Assembly: GCF_002931075.1 (NCBI RefSeq)
Contig: NZ_PSTQ01000003.1
Location: 62,001 to 126,000 of the forward strand
Origin: Pseudoclavibacter sp. AY1F1
GTDB lineage: Bacteria; Actinomycetota; Actinomycetes; Actinomycetales; Microbacteriaceae
Direction: 5' to 3'
DNA: 64,000 nucleotides
Part shown: positions 11,727-20,894 of the stretch, piece by piece
How the letters are laid out: every line of letters starts with the position of its first letter
Numbering within the stretch: the first letter of the stretch is position 1
The notes under the pieces: model-generated
Told to the model about the DNA's origin: nothing
Databases searched by the model: none
What the model saw: only the letters and a program-made list of their open reading frames with translations
Position numbers and translations under genes: made by a program

Positions 11727-12737
11727 ATGGATATCCTCGGAACCATCTTGTGGCCGATCAAATGGGTCATCGAGCTCATCTTGGTCGGTTTCCACACGCT
11801 GTGGACGACGCTCGGTCTCAACGGCACTGATGGTTGGACCTGGATCCTCGCGATCCTCGGCCTCGTGCTCGTGGTTCGCTCCGCCATGATCCCCCTCATG
11901 GTCAAGCAGGTGAAGTCCCAGCGCGCCATGATGGACGTCGCTCCTGAGATCAAGAAGATCCAGGACAAATACAAGGGCAAGCGCGACCAGTTCTCGATGG
12001 AGGCCATGCGTCGCGAAACCATGGCCGTCTACCAGCGCACCGGGTCGAACCCGATGGCCGGCTGTTGGCCCCTCCTCGTGCAGATGCCGATCTTCTTCGG
12101 TCTGTTCTCTGTGCTGAACGGCGCGCAGCACAACACGGTGGGTGTTGGCGCGCTCAACCAAGAGCTTGCGACTTCCTTCTCTCAGGCTGACATCTGGGGA
12201 GCACCGCTCAGCGCGACGTTCCTGAACAACGATGGCAACGTGGGCGTGCAGATCCTTGCCGGCGTCATGGTCGTTGTGATGACGGTTTCGCAGTTCATCA
12301 CACAGAAGCAGATCACTTCCAAGAACGTGTCGCAGGCGACCAAGGAGTCGCCGATGTACCGCCAGCAGCAGATGCTGCTGTACATCCTGCCCCTCACATT
12401 CCTCGTATCCGGCGTGATGTTCCCGCTCGGCGTCATGACGTACTGGCTTATCTCCAACTTCTGGACCATGGGCCAGCAGTACATCATCATCCGCAACATG
12501 CCGACGCCCGGCTCCGAGGCCGCTAAGGCTCGCGAGGACCGTCTCAAGGCTCGCGGCAAGTGGGTCGAGCCTGAACGCAAGGACTCGAAGGGGAATGTCA
12601 TCGTTGAGGCCCCCATGCAGCAGCCAGCGCAGCGTGCTCAGCCGGTTTCGAAGAACCGCGCGAAGAAGAAGGCAACCGGCGGCAAGCCCAACACGGGTGG
12701 TACGTCGGGGAAGAGCACTCCTCCCGCGAAGAAGTAG
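11727..12737 (+). CDS. yidC: membrane protein insertase YidC/Oxa1
   Basis: 336-residue integral membrane insertase that places proteins into the cytoplasmic membrane alone or with SecYEG. An N-terminal helix (about 10-28) precedes the conserved groove helix with Arg51 (LVLVVRSAMIPLMV), then cytoplasmic hairpin MMDVAPEIKKIQDKYKGKR, then helices with GCWPLLVQMPIFFGLF and a final TM bundle near PLTFLVSGVMFPLGVMTYW. The C-terminus is a Lys/Arg/Pro-rich cytoplasmic tail, common in Gram-positive YidC. It follows yidD by 21 bases. Confidence 0.96.
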   Translation: MDILGTILWPIKWVIELILVGFHTLWTTLGLNGTDGWTWILAILGLVLVVRSAMIPLMVKQVKSQRAMMDVAPEIKKIQDKYKGKRDQFSMEAMRRETMAVYQRTGSNPMAGCWPLLVQMPIFFGLFSVLNGAQHNTVGVGALNQELATSFSQADIWGAPLSATFLNNDGNVGVQILAGVMVVVMTVSQFITQKQITSKNVSQATKESPMYRQQQMLLYILPLTFLVSGVMFPLGVMTYWLISNFWTMGQQYIIIRNMPTPGSEAAKAREDRLKARGKWVEPERKDSKGNVIVEAPMQQPAQRAQPVSKNRAKKKATGGKPNTGGTSGKSTPPAKK

Positions 12738-12779
12738 TTTCCCACTCTCGTCGCCCCACTGTCTTTATAAGGAACACGA

Positions 12780-13289
12780 ATGACTGAAGCAACCTCCGAG
12801 GCCATCCCCGCCGGGAAGAGCGCACCGGATTCCCGTGACGACGGCGACATCGCTGCTGATTACCTCGAAGAGCTCCTCGACATCAGTGACGTTGACGGTG
12901 ACCTCGACATCGAGGTTCGCGAGGCACGTACGTACATCTCGGTCAATTCGGATGGAGAGTCGAACCTCTCGAAGCTTGCTGACGGTGAGACTGTCGATGC
13001 TTTGCAGCATCTGACCCGTCTCGCTGTGCAGGCGGAGACAGGTGAGTTCTCGAGGCTCATTCTCGACATCGGCGGGTCGCGTGAGGCGCGCCGTGGAGAG
13101 CTCGCAGGCCTCGTAGACCGCGCCATCACGCGTATCGAAGAGGGGGCCTCGTCTGCGGCGCTGCCACCCATGTCTTCGTACGAGCGGAAAATCGTGCACG
13201 ACATCGTCTCCGAGCGTGGCTACGTTTCTGAGTCGGAGGGTGAGGCGCGTGAGCGTCATACGGTCATTCGCCCCGGGGCCTCGGCCTGA
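12780..13289 (+). CDS. jag: Jag/KhpB RNA-binding protein (KH-R3H)
   Basis: 169-residue cytoplasmic RNA-binding protein. An acidic N-terminus leads into a KH domain (about 45-100) and a C-terminal R3H domain with SSYERKIVHDIVSERGYVSE and a terminal Arg-His. Jag/KhpB pairs with KhpA and affects RNA metabolism and cell shape in other bacteria. It sits at its usual place after yidC, with a good AAGGAA ribosome site before the ATG. The TGA is followed immediately by a run of DnaA boxes. Confidence 0.93.
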   Translation: MTEATSEAIPAGKSAPDSRDDGDIAADYLEELLDISDVDGDLDIEVREARTYISVNSDGESNLSKLADGETVDALQHLTRLAVQAETGEFSRLILDIGGSREARRGELAGLVDRAITRIEEGASSAALPPMSSYERKIVHDIVSERGYVSESEGEARERHTVIRPGASA

Positions 13290-13442
13290 TCCACAGACTT
13301 ATCCACAGGACTTTCCACAGTCCCAATCCCGCTGATTCGTTGTTGAGTAGTGCTTTGCACTAAAAGACCTGGTCAGCGAGTGTATTCCTTGATCTTCGTC
13401 GTGATTTTGTTTGCTCGTGAGTTCTCCACATAGTTATCCACA
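13287..13442. promoter_or_regulatory. DnaA-box cluster between jag and rsmG
   Basis: Five DnaA-box matches in 156 bp, all reading the same way on the plus strand: TGATCCACA 13287-13295, exact TTATCCACA 13299-13307, CTTTCCACA 13311-13319, TTCTCCACA 13422-13430 and exact TTATCCACA 13434-13442. The middle part is clearly richer in A and T than its flanks. It lies about 4.5 kb from oriC. Confidence 0.7.
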
Positions 13443-13570
13443 GGATGACGAACGTGCATATCTCGGCGGCGATGTCCGAGGCGTCAACGTCGTGTCAGAC
13501 TGGCTGCAGCTGGCCACGGGACTGCAGTGCGTTCTTGTCGATACATTTTTGTTGCGAGAGGATTTTCTCT

Positions 13571-14209
13571 ATGACTGAGCAGCCAACTGAACTCGAGGTT
13601 GAGCCGGCCATCGCCGCGCAGCTGTTCGGGGAGCGAATCGATCTTGCTCGGGCTTTTACGGCTGACCTCGCGAAGTATGGGGAGCAGCTCGGGCTGGTGG
13701 GGCCGCTGGAGTACCCGCGGCTGTGGACTCGTCACGTCGTGAACTCCGTGCTCATGGCGCCGCTTCTGCGTCCGGGGCTCGTGGGTGACATCGGATCGGG
13801 TGCCGGTCTCCCCGGACTCGTGCTGGCGATCGCCCGGCCTGACGTGAACTTCGTGCTGATCGAGCCGATGGAGCGTCGCACGGAGTGGCTGCAACGTGAG
13901 GTGGATGCTCTGGCCATTTCAAACGTGCAGGTGCGTCGCGCTCGTGCGGAAGAGGTGCACGATGAGTTCACCTTTGATCAGCTAACGGCGCGCGCGGTGT
14001 CAGCTCTCAGCAAGCTAATTCCGATCACGGTTCCTCTCGTTCGTTCTGGTGGTGAACTGGTTTTCCTCAAGGGACGCTCTGCCGAGGCCGAGATCGAGAA
14101 GGCAAGCAAGGCGATCCGAAAGTTCGGACTCACCGACGTGCGCGTCGAGGAGCTTGGCGAAGGGCTCGACACTGAGACCACGCGCGTCATCCGGGCGACG
14201 GTCGAATAG
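13571..14209 (+). CDS. rsmG: 16S rRNA (guanine-N7) methyltransferase RsmG
   Basis: 212-residue SAM-dependent methylase that modifies G527 of 16S rRNA. The SAM-binding motif is GDIGSGAGLPGLVLAI, followed by VLIEPMERRTEWLQ and the RARAEEV segment typical of GidB/RsmG. The ATG at 13571 is preceded by GAGAGGA at suitable spacing; upstream in-frame codons give an unconserved Cys/Ser-rich stretch. In most genomes parA follows at once; here 6.8 kb separates them. Confidence 0.95.
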   Translation: MTEQPTELEVEPAIAAQLFGERIDLARAFTADLAKYGEQLGLVGPLEYPRLWTRHVVNSVLMAPLLRPGLVGDIGSGAGLPGLVLAIARPDVNFVLIEPMERRTEWLQREVDALAISNVQVRRARAEEVHDEFTFDQLTARAVSALSKLIPITVPLVRSGGELVFLKGRSAEAEIEKASKAIRKFGLTDVRVEELGEGLDTETTRVIRATVE

Positions 14210-14476
14210 AAGGTTTAGTTGCGAGCCCGCTTGCTGAGAGCGTGAGTCTTGGATCGAGTTACGCCGATTCAACGCAGTCATTCGAAATTCCCTCGGTTGA
14301 GCCTCGTACACGCTCGTCGCCGCGGATATTTAATGCAATTCTGCATCTCGTGCGGTTCTCCTCGCTGAAGACGCGAGTACTGTGCCCACGGGGCTGAGCG
14401 CGCAATTCTGCTCGCGATTCGAGCTCGTTATGGCAACTTTTGTAGATGCGTCCGTGCAGAGACGATTTCGGGCACT

Positions 14477-14490
14477 GTTTCACGTGAAAC
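14477..14490. promoter_or_regulatory. parS site 1
   Basis: GTTTCACGTGAAAC, the perfect palindromic consensus for ParB binding. It is 268 bp after the rsmG stop and is the leftmost site. Confidence 0.9.
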
Positions 14491-14645
14491 TTTGAAGATT
14501 TGAGCCGGTGCAGACATGGAACGTCAGGTGTCTAGGTCGAGCAGCGGCTCGAAGACTGTTGATGATTCAGCTGGCTGTGGTGGGGTTGGGGTTGCTCTCG
14601 TACAGTACGTGGATCCGTGTCTGTCTGACACGGATGAAGCTACGT

Positions 14646-14690
14646 GCAGTGCAGTGCAGTGCAGTGCAGTGCAGTGCAGTGCAGTGCAGT
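14646..14690. repeat. (GCAGT)9 microsatellite
   Basis: Nine perfect tandem copies of the pentamer GCAGT. It is the longest uninterrupted simple repeat in the parS island and is not in a credible gene. Confidence 0.95.
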
Positions 14691-15237
14691 GCCAGTCTGC
14701 GGCGCAGTGTGCGGCGCAGTCCTGTGCTGCCTTGCGGCATAGAGGTTCACCCGCACTCTCTCCGGGCTAGCGTCGTTCGGCAGGTGTGTACTCCTCTGCG
14801 CCGAGTGACCCTCGCTCGCGTAGTCACCCTCTCGTCGGCAGGTGCAGTGTTGCTCGCTTGCCGGTAGTCAACTACACGTTCGCTACTCGCAGGACCTGCG
14901 ATCCTTCGTGACTGGTGGCCGCGCGTTGGGGCCGGGGTCGGTGGCGTGACAGGCGACAATTTCTGTCACTGGACCCGCTCGCCGTCTCTCGGTCGATTCG
15001 AAGGGCAGTGTTGAGCAGGGCACACACTCGAACACGCGAGTGTAGCAGCAGGGGGGTGCACACGCTGCTGGTCCCGCGCTCGACCAACATGAGGCCCTTT
15101 GACGTCGGCAGAGACGGTACTTCAATAGACAGTCAGAACTGTGGAACGCATCGGCGAACCGAAGGTAGTACACCGCAACGGCTCTGTGGTTGGGAGCAGC
15201 AATCGCGGTTTGAAAGTTTTCAATCGTTTTCGCGGTG

Positions 15238-15251
15238 GTTTCACGTGGAAC
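15238..15251. promoter_or_regulatory. parS site 2
   Basis: GTTTCACGTGGAAC: the consensus with a T>C-equivalent change in the right arm, so the site is asymmetric. Confidence 0.88.
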
Positions 15252-15379
15252 GAAGTCTGGCGACTGGTCATCGCGGTGCGACTACCTCATACGCGCTGAC
15301 TATTGCTACTGCCACTAGCGCGTATCTCAAAGCCAAGGCCCATCGTTGATTCTTCAGAACTTACTGTTCCTGAGCTAAG

Positions 15380-15515
15380 GCACGCAGGACAGGACAGGCA
15401 TGACAAGGAACGACAGGGCAGGGCATAAACAGGGAACGACAGGAACGGCAGGGCAGGGTGAGGGTGGCAGGGAACGGGAGGGCAGGGCGGGGATGGCAAG
15501 GCAGGCAGGGTTGCC
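15380..15515. repeat. degenerate GGCAGG/ACAGG purine-rich array
   Basis: About 135 bp of imperfect pentamer and hexamer units (ACAGG, GGCAG, GGAACG) with strong purine bias on the plus strand. No credible gene reads through it. Confidence 0.8.
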
Positions 15516-15925
15516 GAGCGAAATTGGCGTGGGCTGAAATGCGGGCTTTAGTTTCTTCGAGCTGCAGCAATCCGGGACGCTTCATGCTGCAGCCGGAGAA
15601 GTCAGCGCTTTCAGGTGAGCTCATCCGGTGGCACAACTCGGTCCACTGTCGTATCGGCGCTGAGCCACGGTCCCTCCGTCCGTCGAGACCGCCGAGTCCT
15701 CCGTGGGTCTTATCACTTCAAGCGGGCCCCATCCGCAACAACGACGGTAGCCTCCGAAAATGGACGCAAGAGTATGCGTCTATTCCAGGGGTCTAGATGT
15801 CGCTCAGGTTGCGCGGCCGGTGTTGGTGCCAGGCGGCAGGGGTTCTCCAGTCGGCTGTTCAGAGCCCGATACTGTGAAGGCCGATGATGTGGGCATACGA
15901 CGGGTGAAAAAGCCGAACTGATCAA

Positions 15926-15939
15926 GTTTCACGTGGAAC
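15926..15939. promoter_or_regulatory. parS site 3
   Basis: GTTTCACGTGGAAC, in the same orientation as sites 2, 4 and 5. It is 148 bp from site 4. Confidence 0.88.
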
Positions 15940-16073
15940 ATGTGAGGCCGGCGGAGGTCCCTATCCGAGATTTGTCGGTCCGAAGTCCGAACCCGTCGAC
16001 GCCAGCACTTCTCGCTAGAGTTCGACGACCTTGCAACTGTCGCCGCGTAGTTAGTGCGCAGGCGGCTCATTAC

Positions 16074-16087
16074 GTTTCACGTGGAAC
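16074..16087. promoter_or_regulatory. parS site 4
   Basis: GTTTCACGTGGAAC, paired with site 3. Confidence 0.88.
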
Positions 16088-16233
16088 GGCTTTGCCGAGA
16101 CAACACACCCGCCCACGTGCGGCGACAGCTGTCTGCGTGCGCTCTGGCTCGACGTGAGCTCGGTCAAGAGTGTCAAGCCAACCCACCTGTGCTTCTGCGT
16201 AGCAGTGAGCGGTCCGAGGTTAGTTAGTGCAGT

Positions 16234-16316
16234 GCTCTTGCTCTTGCTCTTGCTCTTGCTGTTGCTCTTGCTCTTGCTCCTGTTCTGGTTCTGGCCCTTG
16301 TTCTTGTTCTTGTTCG
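16234..16316. repeat. (GCTCTT)n hexamer microsatellite
   Basis: Tandem GCTCTT units, decaying rightward into GTTCTG and TTCTTG variants, over 83 bp. In one frame it would encode a run of leucines, which is a by-product of the repeat and not a gene. Confidence 0.9.
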
Positions 16317-16898
16317 GTCCAGTTCTTGGTCCTGCGCGCTTTGTGCATGCCATCCATCTACCGCGGGACACCATGAGCACCCTTGCCTGTGTGTTGAGCG
16401 ATGAGAGTCGCGCTGGCCCTGGAAGTGGACGTGCGATGCTCAGGGAAACGAGAGTCCGAAGTGGACTTACCTTCCAAGAAACGCGACACGGAGCGCAGCG
16501 CCACCAGTCTCTCCCGCTGTCGCTCTTGTTGCTGCCGCCATTGTCAGTGCTACTGGCGCGTGCACTGCCACTGACGGCGTCGATGTGAGTATCGGTGCCG
16601 CTTGCGTTGGTGACAACCACAAGTGCTGGTTCCGAGCACCGACGGGTCCGTCACGTCCCGTCCCGTCCCCTCGTCATATGGCTAGTGACTTCATAGGACG
16701 GGGGTCAATCGCTCTCACGCCACTAACCACGGAACGAGGTCGCGAGCCCAGGGGCACATTGGCGAAATCTGACGCCGATCTACGATCCGCAGGCAACACA
16801 ACTCGCGCCCACATCGTGAGTAGGCCCGACCCAGACCATCTGAGTTTCAGGAACTAGGTATCGGAAATGTTCGTTCGAGATGTCGGACGCTAGCTGTT

Positions 16899-16912
16899 GT
16901 TTCACGTGGAAC
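16899..16912. promoter_or_regulatory. parS site 5
   Basis: GTTTCACGTGGAAC, isolated, 825 bp from site 4 and 1,036 bp from site 6. Confidence 0.88.
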
Positions 16913-17603
16913 GAGGAGGGAGGCCATCAGGACAGCCAGAATGCACCGGCGCGGGTCTATCGCAATTGGATGCCGGTCGATCCCGGTGACCAGCCCGGTA
17001 GATCTGGTGCGGGGGGGCCCTCGCTGGCTTTTCTTAGACGGGTGTTGAGCCGCGCGCTACTCGCGGTCGTGGAGGGACAATGCAAGAGCAGTCTGAGCTT
17101 CCCTGTCGGACTGCAAGGCCACCTCCTGCACGGTGTCGATGTACCGTCCAGCTACCTACCCAGCCCCCTGCCGAGCACGATACTGCAGCCCCAAGTGAGC
17201 ACGCGCGAGCTCCGTAGACCGACTATCAGAATGCCCCAGACAAGGCCTTCGAGGTCGTTCGGCAGCGGGGCATACAGCGCCCGAGTGCTGGAGGTCAGAC
17301 GCCCAACGGAGAGGAGTTTCCGTGCCGAACCCAGCTGCCTTGCTCGGTGCAGTCCAGTGCTCGCTTGTGTCGGACTTCTCGTGACCGATCGGTGTGGCTC
17401 TGGGTTCGCAGTGCTGTACTCAGCGTCGCGTCTCTCAGGATTCTGCTCGGGTGCCCGTCTTCTGGTGTGCTGGAAGTACTACATACTCTGTGGCTTGTGG
17501 CTTGTGGCTCGTGCCTATCGGCCTCGTGCCGGGTTCTTCCGGCCCTCTCGTGCCCAGCGGCCGCGCAGTACCCAGTGCCCGGGGCCACTCGTGTTCAGCA
17601 GCT

Positions 17604-17665
17604 CCCCATGCCCCGTGCCCCGTGCCCCGTGCTCAGTGCTTAGTGCCCTGCGTGCCCTGCCCTGC
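17604..17665. repeat. (CCCCGTG)n heptamer repeat
   Basis: CCCCATG followed by three CCCCGTG copies and decayed units (CTCAGTG, CTTAGTG, CCCTG). Confidence 0.85.
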
Positions 17666-17934
17666 ATCTGGCCTATGCCTGATGCCTTCCGCCTGGTGGC
17701 CGTGGCTTCATGCAGCCGGTCTCATGCCAGAGACGCCAGCAACTGCTCGTCGATCGCATCGTGGTTGTGCTGTCGAGTGTCGAGCAGAGGTGAATGTGCC
17801 CTTTCCCATCGGATCGCCTCGGCTTCACTGGGGGTGCTTTTCGGTGGATGAGCCCAAGTTCCCAACAGCCGACGGTCGGCTTAGCCGGCTCTTCGGAGAC
17901 TCCGTGATCAAGTGAAAGGTAGGGCCTCTTCAGC

Positions 17935-17948
17935 GTTCCACGTGGAAC
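17935..17948. promoter_or_regulatory. parS site 6
   Basis: GTTCCACGTGGAAC, a perfect palindrome with C/G at the fourth position. It lies in the first copy of a 39-bp tandem duplication. Confidence 0.88.
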
Positions 17949-17973
17949 GCACCGCTGGACCGCTTGGTGATGC

Positions 17974-17987
17974 GTTCCACGTGAAAC
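17974..17987. promoter_or_regulatory. parS site 7
   Basis: GTTCCACGTGAAAC, in the second copy of the 39-bp duplication (copies at 17933-17971 and 17972-18010). Confidence 0.88.
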
Positions 17988-18190
17988 GCGCCGCTGGATC
18001 GCTGGGCCCCAGAAGACCGAACGTTTTGGGTCGGGCCTTCAACAGCGGATTGGTGTGGCCGGCAACACAATAGTTTGTGCGTTGTTTCGTGGAGTCGAGG
18101 TTTCACTGTCTGTCTTCGACATGTTGTCCTTTGTCCTTTGGTCTCGTGTCTGGTGTTCAGCAGTCGGTACTCCCTCCGCGCTGCTTGCCT

Positions 18191-18231
18191 GCGCTCTGCG
18201 CTCGCGCTCTGCGCTCTGCGCTCTGCGCTCT
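18191..18231. repeat. (GCGCTCT)n heptamer repeat
   Basis: Six units of GCGCTCT, one of them shortened by a base, within the parS island. Confidence 0.9.
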
Positions 18232-18631
18232 GTGGCGGCCTGTGCTGTGTGGCCGCCTGTGCAGTGCGCTCCTTGCTGATGCTCAGACAGACGGTCTCAG
18301 TCGGGGCGCAATGGAGGGCAAAGAGTCGTCCTAACGACGATGATCTGTGTTTCACGGGTATGTATCTCGAGGGTGGGCAGGACGTCCACCTTCCTCCGTT
18401 CGTGGAAATCCTCGGTTCGCCTGGGCGCGATGATCGCGAGATTGAGCCGCTTCCGAGGGCGATGTGGGTCTCTCTCGGAGCGGTATTGGGCGCGAATTGA
18501 GCTCGAGTGCCAGTGCGGCTGGAGTGAGTCCGCGCACGGACTGGGTGTGGTGGTTCTTACGCTTGCCAGCCGCTCTACAGCAGCGACAAGGAATGAATCC
18601 AAGTTGGGCAGTTTGCGTGAGCCGATCGGGT

Positions 18632-18645
18632 GTTTCACGTGAAAC
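18632..18645. promoter_or_regulatory. parS site 8
   Basis: GTTTCACGTGAAAC, perfect consensus; the symmetry extends to 18 bases (18630-18647). Confidence 0.9.
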
Positions 18646-18711
18646 ACTCCCGGCCGCTCTGTCTTGGATCCCATGCCTTGCCGTGTTCTTTTGAGTTTCA
18701 ACCTAAGAAGT

Positions 18712-18725
18712 GTTTTGCATGAAAC
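18712..18725. promoter_or_regulatory. degenerate parS-like copy
   Basis: GTTTTGCATGAAAC keeps both arms but has lost the CACGTG core. Flanks AGAAGT on the left and GAA on the right are shared with site 9, exactly 60 bp away, so it looks like a decayed duplicate. Confidence 0.5.
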
Positions 18726-18771
18726 GAATACATAGTGCCCGATTGAGCGCAAACGCATGGAGGCGAGAAGT

Positions 18772-18785
18772 GTTCCACGTGAAAC
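18772..18785. promoter_or_regulatory. parS site 9
   Basis: GTTCCACGTGAAAC, 140 bp from site 8 and 60 bp from the degenerate copy. Confidence 0.88.
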
Positions 18786-19220
18786 GAAACAGAGCTCGCA
18801 ATGTGTCGCGGAGCCAATTGGCTTCTCTCTCCCGAGTTGTGAGTGAACACATCCCCTCCTGCCGTCTGGACGAGCGGGACACGCTTCACTGAATAGCTAT
18901 CTACGCTTTGGCATGCGGCGAGGGTGGTCTAGTTCTCGGTTTTTCGGCAGGCTCTCGCTGCTCGCTGCCGGGGTGAGATAGTTCCTGCTGAGGTGTGCGC
19001 AATTTCGTTGGTCTTGACGATTGGCTGTCGCCAGGCGCACCACAAGTCTTCGCGCTCAGTTGCACGTTCGAGACTCGCCGCCCTAGGCAAGGATGTGTGA
19101 GGGAAGGAGGGCGCTTGGGACTGGACGAAGTGACACCTACAGGCTCTGGCTGATGGCTGAGAGTGAGGGACAAGCTAGGCCGTGCCGCGGTAGATGTCAG
19201 AAGTGTTTGCAAGAAGCGAT

Positions 19221-19234
19221 GTTTCACGTGGAAC
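19221..19234. promoter_or_regulatory. parS site 10
   Basis: GTTTCACGTGGAAC, isolated site. Confidence 0.88.
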
Positions 19235-19574
19235 TCAACCGCAGGAACTGGGCCTCGAAGTCGGGCGCCTGGACCTCAGATCAAGAGTGTAGCGATCCGA
19301 CTCAACGAAGTGGTCCCGGCGGACACGTGGCGGGCCGCGCTCGCGCTCAATGAGTTGCATGTCGCGACGAACATTGCGAAGGGAATTCTCGGACGCGCGG
19401 AGGGTGTCGAGATGCTGAGCGTGTGAATCACCGAAATCGACCTCCTTCACAATAGGGAGCATTTGGTGACGCGTCTCGTGGATTCGGAGGGCGGCAGCCT
19501 ATTGGGTCAGGTTGCAGCCGCATAGTCTTGCCCGCGCTGGGAGAGAGAGCTCTGGAGAACCGCGAGCTCAGTAC

Positions 19575-19596
19575 TGTGAGCTGTGAGCTGTGAGCT
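19575..19596. repeat. (TGTGAGC)3 repeat
   Basis: Three tandem TGTGAGC copies, followed by related GAGCTC words. Confidence 0.75.
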
Positions 19597-20055
19597 CCTC
19601 ACTACGAGCTCGATACTAGGTGCTTCTCGTCGTTGAGCAGTCCGTGCTCCGCTTCGCAGTAGAAGCTTGGGGACTCCCACCACGACGGCTACGACTCCAA
19701 GTTTGGGGTGCGTTCACGCATGTCTGTCGCGAATGCGCGCCTATCAGAACCTGAATCGGGAAGCTTCGTCGTCTGCTTCGTTTCACCCTGGAGTCGGGCC
19801 ACGACCGACTGATTCCCCTTATGATCTTCACCATGAACGCCGGCCGGCGCGGGTGAGATCCCTGTCTTCCAGCGGCGATCCTGGTGAGCGCGGCCATGAG
19901 CGCATACGAGCACATCCCGAGTTGAGTGCGTGACTGCTCGGCTGATTGCTAAGCGCGGTCAACACGCGGCACGGACGAATGCCGAGTCGGAGAGGCAGAC
20001 TCGGTCGGTCCGGCCGACACTGGTCCCGTATCCGGGATGTGCACAATCTGCGGCT

Positions 20056-20069
20056 GTTCCACGTGAAAC
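20056..20069. promoter_or_regulatory. parS site 11
   Basis: GTTCCACGTGAAAC with flanking T and A that extend the inverted symmetry by one pair. Confidence 0.88.
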
Positions 20070-20405
20070 ACGTTTGTTTGGCGCGCGTTGGTTTTGCTGA
20101 AGATGCAGTTGCTACACAGGTTTCCAGGTTTGCTTCGTTCGGCTTTAGAAAACGTCGGCGATGGACGAGATCACAGAGACTGTGCGATGCAGCGCACGGC
20201 TGGCAACCGAGTTCGGTCAATTGGTCCCCGGCAAGGTCTGTTCTGCTACCCGATCAAAGACTGATCGCTCCGCCGCCCCCGTCATCACTGCTTGATTTGT
20301 CTTCACTGCTTGTTATCCCACTCCGCATCTCGCTGCGGACTCTGTGCTCGCAATGACCAGTCTCTGGAACTCATTGGGATGGTGGTTGTGGCCGGGAAGC
20401 CCGAG

Positions 20406-20431
20406 AACCCCAACCCCAACCCCAACCCCAA
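20406..20431. repeat. (AACCCC)4 repeat, G-quadruplex-capable
   Basis: Four AACCCC units. The minus strand has four G4 runs separated by two T, the pattern of ciliate telomere DNA and a strong candidate for a G-quadruplex. Confidence 0.9.
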
Positions 20432-20706
20432 CACACACCACTACCTGCTCCACTCGGTAGCCGAGCTGCTTAGTGTGGCTGTGTCGTATTCGGGCTCATA
20501 CAGCGTGCTGGGTGTTCGATGTCTTGGGGATCATTCGACTGTCAAGGGTGGGACGCCTCCTAAGCTCGCCTCGGGCCCGATACGGCACGCTACCTGCACT
20601 CACAGACGGCCGACGTCCCCTACTGATCTATCAACCATGGACAAGGCTGCTCAGTGGAACAGCTTGCAGCACGAGCTGAACCGCGTCGGCGAGCTGAACT
20701 GCGTCG

Positions 20707-20720
20707 GCTTCACGTGAAAC
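20707..20720. promoter_or_regulatory. parS site 12 (variant)
   Basis: GCTTCACGTGAAAC: one change in the left arm at the second base. It lies 20 bp before site 13 with matching flanks. Confidence 0.75.
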
Positions 20721-20726
20721 GGTCGC

Positions 20727-20740
20727 GTTTCACGTGGAAC
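20727..20740. promoter_or_regulatory. parS site 13
   Basis: GTTTCACGTGGAAC, 20 bp (about two helical turns) from site 12; both are followed by GGTCG. Confidence 0.88.
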
Positions 20741-20880
20741 GGTCGGCGTCCGACCAAGAGTCATTCGCACCTCCTCGTTTGTGACGCGCGTCGAGAACCC
20801 AGCTTCAGGGTGTCGGACAAGCGTTCTCGTCTCACTGCCGCGTGCCGAACCCTGTAGTTGAAGTTGAAACCACCACGTCT

Positions 20881-20894
20881 GTTCCACGTGAAAC
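20881..20894. promoter_or_regulatory. parS site 14
   Basis: GTTCCACGTGAAAC, 102 bp before the parA start, so within the probable parAB promoter region. ParB bound here could repress its own operon. Confidence 0.88.

Noticed and set aside
14641-14692. Possible CRISPR-like array
   Set aside because: Repeat unit is 5 bp with no spacers, and no cas genes are present.
16154-16588. Open frame with a long run of leucines, like a signal anchor
   Set aside because: The leucines come from the GCTCTT microsatellite; the rest is Arg/Ser-rich with no domain or ribosome site.
16880-17851. 323-codon open frame in the parS island
   Set aside because: It is the longest frame there but is full of Arg, Ser, Cys and Pro, includes repeat-derived words and overlaps other frames. 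It begins with CCFTWN, which is simply parS read as codons.
18349-18360. Additional parS at GTTTCACGGG
   Set aside because: Only the left arm and part of the core are kept; the right arm is absent.
14477-20894. Recurrent peptide words CFTWN, FHVE and VKR in several island frames
   Set aside because: They arise from translating parS in different frames and do not indicate a protein family.
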